DNA of 64,000 nucleotides. It comes from Micrasema longulum. Lineage: Eukaryota; Arthropoda; Insecta; Trichoptera; Brachycentridae. A model generated the notes under the pieces. The model ran no database searches and had not been told where the DNA came from. It was given only the letters and a program-made list of their open reading frames with translations. The stretch lies in the NCBI GenBank assembly GCA_022494885.1, contig JAGVSM010003418.1, forward strand, positions 124,001-188,000, written 5' to 3'. Both the position numbers and the translations under genes were made by a program. Numbering within the stretch: the stretch's first letter is position 1; every line of letters starts with the position of its first letter. Below are positions 59,221-64,000 of the stretch, piece by piece.

Positions 59221-59760
59221 CAATGAATAAAATCTATTGTCTCAAGTCTATTGAATGCCGCAGCGAGACCTATTTTTGGAATCTCTAAGTTCAGTCATAT
59301 CACTCCACTACTTCGGGAACTACTCTGGCTACGTTTTCCACATATGGTGGGATACAAACTGGCGGCTTATGTATAAGTCACTGCACAACTCTGCTCCAGA
59401 ATATCTAAGGGAACTCTGCATTCCAGATGAACTAGCTGACGGACGTCTTACGCTTAGATTAGCTACATCTACGTCGAAAGGAAAAGTTATTATACCTCTA
59501 CGCAAACAGCGCACTAAATTCGGCATGGAATGCTCTCCCAGCAGAGGTGCGAAACCGTTGATGTTTCGGAAGAAACTTAAAACCCACGCGTTCTCTAAGT
59601 CATTTGAATAAATCCTTAGCATGTGGTGACAAAGTACATTATTTTTCTTAAATTAAAAAGTTAAAATTTAATTTATATCTTTATATAATCACTTTGTAAA
59701 GCGCCCTTGGGGTATTATATTACGAAAATAGCGCTGTATAAGTTATCCATAATAATAGAA
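59221..59760 (+). mobile_element. CR1/L2-like LINE C-terminus and 3' end
   Basis: Frames read NAAARPIFGISKFSHITPLL, RELLWLRFPHMVGYKLA, YKSLHNSAPEYLRELCIPDE, RLTLRLATSTSKGKVIIPLR and a frameshifted 'NALPAEVRNR', then MFRKKLKTHAFSKSFE. This is the usual end of a CR1/L2-type polymerase ('NaaARlifg..r..HItplL..LhWLp..', 'HG.aP.YL.elc', 'WN.LP.EvR', 'FkrkLKThlF'). The 3' terminus 'gcgcccttggggtattatat..tagcgctgtataa' matches 8821-8862. Broken by frameshifts. Confidence 0.75.
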
Positions 59761-59836
59761 AAAATAATTTTGGACGACATCGACAGTTAATTTTAGTTAA
59801 AAAATCTTGCTGATAAACAGATCTATTTCTAAATTA

Positions 59837-60915
59837 GGGGAGAGCAGGTGAATTTGAGCCTACTAAGGGAAAATTTTAATAAAAACCACATTTGTTTACT
59901 TAGTTGTCATTTTTTATTAGTAACTTAAACCTCGTTTATTTGACTATCTTTTCATCACAGTTTCGATCAACTACAGCCATGCATTAAGGTACAATAAAGA
60001 TTTAATAAAAAAAGTCGATCGCTCCCATTACCCCATACGTGCGGCTTATGAGAGCCTATTTAACACTCATATAGGAAATGGGAGCCATAATTTTTACTTC
60101 TCCCAAAAATAAAACTAAACATATTAAAAAACAAATCTTTGTTGTTAATACAAAGAACTATTTGTAACACAAATTAAAAATCAACTATTTATCTATCTAT
60201 TCGATAAGTAGTAACGGACATGATGTCCAATTACAAAAGTATAAAATAAACATACGAAAAGTATTAAGGAAAAATATATACACGTCCAAAATATAAAATT
60301 TTTAACATTTTAATATTCGAACTATTTAAACAAAACAAATAAATAAAGATTAAAAATAACTATTACTAAAGGAATTATTATTATTATTATTATTAAGGGA
60401 AAATTATTATATTATTAAAGGAATTGTTGAAGGAAAACAAAACTAGACCCTTTGCGGACCCAAACAAAAACACAAATATAAGAATATGAACTATCGCCGC
60501 CAGAACATTATTTATGGGCCCATTTTCCGCAGCTTCTGCATCAGTACCACAGCTCCCATTACCCGCTGACTACCATCTTTAAAATAATTAACAAAAACAT
60601 CTTATTCGGCTTTCAATCACAATTTGACGAATGACACTTAAAAGAAGACGAATCTAGGTATATAATCAGCATAAACATGATACAATAAGAATATATCTTC
60701 ATCCTTACCTGGACGATGGCAATTGGAAGTTTTTTATAAACGAGGACTGAAAGTCTCTCAAGAAAGCAAGGCGCTAATGGCTCACGCGCATGAGGCGAAC
60801 TTTATCGATGGTTGACAAAAACAGCCAAGTACTTAGGTCACCCGAATGTGCATAGGTTCCGTACAATTGCCATCGCTCCGATTACCCGCCCGCTCTCAAT
60901 ACCCCGCGCTCCCCC
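59837..60915. mobile_element. 1.08-kb non-autonomous DNA transposon candidate
   Basis: The left end GGGGAGAGCAGGTGAATTTG and the right end (reverse complement GGGGGAGCGCGGGGTATTGA) form imperfect terminal repeats, and both sides are bordered by TA. Inside, 'gctcccattaccc' recurs at 60021 and 60552 and as 'gctccgattaccc' at 60875, with the inverse 'atgggagcc' at 60069; repeated subterminal motifs are typical transposase-binding sites. No open frame is present. The superfamily is undetermined. Confidence 0.55.
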
Positions 60916-61091
60916 TACTCTTTTTCTGCTCGATAAAAAATGGGGACTCATATTTTACCCATAACTATTGACAGCTAGTTGTAGAGGTTTTTTTTGTCAC
61001 TGTAATTTCTATTACGCCTTATACCAAATTTAAGTGTGTATTCTGGCATTTTGAATCTAAAAGTTTTTTTTTAAAGTACCTACTATCAAGT

Positions 61092-61235
61092 CAGGTTGTG
61101 GTCCCGTGGCTAGTGTTGTGGACTCACGAATCAGAGGTCCGAGGTTCGAACCCCACTCTACCTCAACTTGATCTCCATTTTCTAATAGTGAGTTATTTAC
61201 AACTCGTTGAAAATGGCCAGCAAAATTGAAATATT
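61092..61235 (+). mobile_element. SINE family 3, reference copy
   Basis: Head 'ggttgtggtcccgtggctag' then 'tgttgtggactcacgaatca', B box in 'gaggttcgaaccccactcta', body 'cattttctaatagtgagtta' and 'tttacaactcgttgaaaatg'. Other copies: 19355 (-), 35836, 38836, 48689 (-). Confidence 0.7.
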
Positions 61236-61424
61236 AAGGTAAATTATAAAAACAAAAAAAAAACTATTCATATGATTTTCAATGGTTTGCAAAACAATTT
61301 GACAACCCTACACTAGACAGAATAACCCCAAATATATTTTGTGTTATTTTGCCTGGTGATTTAAATAATCTTTCAAACTAAAAAAAAAATAATTTTATTT
61401 ACTTAAATTTTTGTACATAATGTT

Positions 61425-62230
61425 ATTTGTACATTAGCGGGCTTATTGCCAAATGGCAATTTCTTCCAAACAATAAAATAAAAGTTTTATTTTTATAATT
61501 CAAGTTACAGAACATATTCAATAGAAAAAAAAAGATTAAAAAGCTAAAGATTCATAAAAATAGAAACAAACGTATTTGCTTACAAATTACCTTAAATCAA
61601 AACTATTACTCAATGGGAAAAAGGAAAAAGAGGAAAAAGGAAAGGAGGAGAGATTAAGGAAGAGAAAGGAGATGTTTCTTCAGACGTGATTTAAACAGAG
61701 ATAATGTAGTAAAATCTTTGATGGTGGATGGGAGATGATTCCGCAGTCGAGCCGCATGGACACTATATGAGTTAGAGAAGAAAGAGGAATTGTGTATGGG
61801 TATTGAGAGAGTGCCTTGAGAATGAGAACGAAGAGGTAAACCATGAACTGATAAGCGTTGAAATTTTTCACAAACGTATATAGGAGCGTTAGGACTATGA
61901 AGTACATTGAACAGAAGTGAGAGGGAGTGATAGTCCCTCCGCTGTCTAATTTTAAGCCATTTCAGTTGCCTACGATAATCAGAAATGTGGTCATATTTCC
62001 TAAGACCAAAATGTACCCTTTATGCTGGAAAGCCGTTCAAGCTTAATTGAGCTGTTCTACAGCTTTAAACTCCAAATGCAAGTTCAATGTAATCTAGAAT
62101 GTATGGGTACGCTTGTACAAGAGTACCATATTAATGGGTAAGAATTTTGCAAATCTCATGGAGTGTAGACTGAAATGATTTTGCGACTTAATTCATTAGT
62201 ATGAGCTCGCCAGCAGAGATGTTCATCCAC
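61425..62230 (-). mobile_element. LINE family 1, minus copy
   Basis: Minus strand: GGATGAACATCTCTGCTGGC at the truncated 5' edge (62230), then CTCATACTAATGAATTAAGT and onward to LHSPNAPIYVCEKFQRLSVH, and a pyrimidine-rich 3' UTR ending in the hairpin 'ttgccatttggcaataagcc' near 61440. It aligns with 2065-2700. Several frameshifts. Confidence 0.75.
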
Positions 62231-62516
62231 GAGAATCTGGACCTGGCACCAAGTGAATACCACCTGTTCCTGTATATGGCCAACGCGCTTGGGGGTACAA
62301 ATTTGGCCTCAATAAAGGCCTGTGAAAATCGGTTGCCCGGGTTTTATGCCAATAGGTGCTTCTACGAGAGGGGCATTATGAAGTTGAATTCTCGTTGGCA
62401 ACAAGTTATCAAACAGAACGCCACATATTTTACTCAAATCGGATGATTGTAACGCTTTTTATAAAGCATTAAAATAAAAGCTCAAAATACGAAATTACTT
62501 TTTCCCCAACCTGATA
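62231..62516 (+). pseudogene. mariner transposase C-terminal remnant and 3' end
   Basis: Reads ENLDLAPSEYHLFLYMANAL, then YERGIMKLNSRWQQVIKQNA, TYFTQIG and a stop at 62444-62446. 'DLAPSdYHLF' holds the third catalytic Asp of mariner DDE/D transposases, and 'F..GI.kL..RW.kvi...G.YF' is their usual end. A terminal 'ttactttttccccaacctga' (62495-62514) looks like the 3' terminal repeat. Everything upstream is lost. The frame begins in antisense LINE sequence, so a start at 62201 is spurious. Confidence 0.75.
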
Positions 62517-63504
62517 TATCTTATTTTGTATACTTTCCTAGAAAAATAACGGAGTTTGAGTGGTTGTCATCTCGGCCAATAAAAATCAGATTCAGAAAAC
62601 GTTTTTTTTTTGCATTACGGTATAAAATACAACTACACATTTGAAAATGTTAGTGCTACTAACCAGGCAAGCAATTTGAAACCATAAAAAACATGTTTCG
62701 TGCTCTGCTTAGCACAAGTCTTCAGATATAGGTAGGTACTTAAACAAAATAAGTTTCACTAGGCAGAATAATCCCTTAGTAGGCAGAACAACTCCGTTTG
62801 ATGCTACAAACCTACATTTACAATTTCCGGGCTTGATTTGCAATATACGAGCATAGTACCTACCTGCCTATAGTCTTGATCTGTATTGTAAGCATATTCC
62901 TAAATATCTTGGCCTGCATCACTGGTTTCAATAATAATGAACGTTAAACGGGAAAAGAAAAGAGGTAGGTTGTTTGAGAAATGGGGTGGTTATCTAGTAG
63001 GCTGGGGGAAATATGCATAGAATAATAATCATAAGATGAAAGGCAGGTATCTCCCGGTACCGAGAAGATAAGAATCACCCCCTCGCCCTCATTTCTTAAT
63101 CTGTGGTCAAGACTGGAAAAGCAATTCCGAGTAATTTTACAGAATGAAACCGTTCGTTTCATACTTATGTTGGGTGCTTTACCTGGGATTGATGAGTTAT
63201 AATTCTCTCGTTCCCGAGATTAATTATTATTGTGTTGGTTTATCCAACCGATTTTTTTTCCGATTAATACCTGTGCAGGTTGGATTATTATTACCTAAAT
63301 TTTTAGAAGACCTTACAATGACTTACAATATTTTATAATTAAAAGAATTGAATAGAGGTAGATAACAGAGAAAATTCCAAAATACGCATATTTACTATGT
63401 TTCGAGCTCCAATACACAAACTGCATTTATTAACAGTATCCTCGAGGCATTTAAAAATAAAACGGGATTACATGGGTAAATCATACAAAACATCTTATAA
63501 TAAT
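62517..63504. other. Intergenic, no gene supported
   Basis: AT-rich with a GC-moderate patch around 62940-63130. Short frames only. Confidence 0.4.
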
Positions 63505-64000
63505 AGTAATTTATTTATTTATTAACGAACATTGTCCATGTATACAATTTGTAGGGTTCAAATATTACAATAAAAGAATAGCTTAAAACATTAAACAAAG
63601 AAGAAAAGAAGCATTGACAAACATAAGGGACACCAAGACAAGATCCGGACTATTTATTTAGTGCTCGTTTAAATCGTTGTAAACTTAAACCAAAAAGTCC
63701 AGATCTTGTCTTGAGTTAACAATACGACAAAGACGTGTCATTGGAGAATTAAGGCCATAGTTTGTTCTATGCTGATCGATGAACAGTACTTCATTGCTTC
63801 TCAACCTACGAGTCGGAATATTGAATTTTATTTGTCCCAGTAATGATAAAACATTGATTATACCATTTAGTATGCCGAACTCATATATGGAATCAATATT
63901 AGTTCTACGTTTTTGTAGACTAGAAATATTTAACATTGACTCTATCAGCATAATAATAATTACCTCTCTCTAGTTCAAGCATCCACGATACTTTTCGAAG
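63505..64000 (-). mobile_element. LINE family 4 C-terminus and 3' UTR, runs off the window
   Basis: Minus strand frame (63951 down to 63685): MLIESMLNISSLQKRRTNID, SIYEFGILNGIINVLSLLGQ, IKFNIPTRRLRSNEVLFIDQ, HRTNYGLNSPMTRLCRIVNS. The order 'sL..RR...dl..l..ll.g.id...ll..i.f..P.r..Rs......h.TnyG.nspi.Rlcr..N' is that of insect jockey/CR1-type polymerase ends. The 3' UTR carries 'gtccggatcttgtcttggtg' and ends in a TAAATAAATAA tail at about 63510. The copy continues beyond the right edge of the window. Confidence 0.7.

Noticed and set aside
59255..59611. 118-residue gene
   Set aside because: Its sequence is the frameshifted C-terminus of a CR1/L2-type LINE and it ends in that LINE's 3' tail.
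62201..62446. Intact mariner-like 81-residue protein
   Set aside because: Its first ten residues are antisense LINE sequence and only the transposase C-terminus follows.

Overview
This is eukaryotic, AT-rich DNA with only three well-supported protein-coding genes; the rest is intergenic and dense with decayed mobile elements. The insect-type hnRNP A gene, the two Angel-type nucleases, the tRNA-headed SINEs, the pogo, mariner and foldback MITEs, the LINE tails and the Penelope-like elements all point to an insect. A moth or butterfly is most likely, but that is inferred from overall resemblance and no single feature proves it.

Layout. 1-39.4 kb holds no gene I can identify with confidence. 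It carries 3' fragments of several LINE families, at least three tRNA-headed SINE families on both strands, a 427-bp element ('element B') with short terminal inverted repeats, a foldback family with long arms, pogo-like and other MITEs, and three places with Penelope-like (PLE) signatures, one of them with a GIY-YIG endonuclease reading frame. Three GC-richer patches (20.5-21.0, 28.4-28.8 and 34.9-35.0 kb) and a 165-codon ORF at 31.7 kb may be coding or promoter sequence but are not identified. At 39.5-40.7 kb (+) and 46.5-47.9 kb (-) lie two convergent, intronless paralogues of Angel, a CCR4-type exonuclease-endonuclease-phosphatase; both keep all visible catalytic residues. Between them are an RTE-like LINE tail, a LINE fragment framed by a 19-bp inverted repeat, SINEs and MITEs.

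51.7-56.7 kb (+) carries a complete hnRNP A1/A2-type gene (Hrb98DE/Hrb87F family): five coding exons, two RRMs, a glycine-rich tail and an intron in the 3' UTR. As given, the joined exons are 1093 nt, one base too many, and the frame slips in the glycine-rich part of exon 4; a sequencing or assembly error is the likeliest cause. Introns 2 and 4 contain 124-bp segments that differ at only one position.

56.7-64 kb is again intergenic, with a CpG-richer block at 57.6-58.4 kb, a 1.08-kb non-autonomous DNA transposon candidate, LINE 3' ends and a mariner transposase C-terminal remnant.

How the genes relate: hnRNP A proteins bind nuclear pre-mRNA and Angel proteins belong to the deadenylase/2',3'-phosphatase nuclease group, so all three act on RNA, but nothing here shows co-regulation. 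I found no tRNA gene, rRNA gene, CRISPR array or bacterial-type operon.
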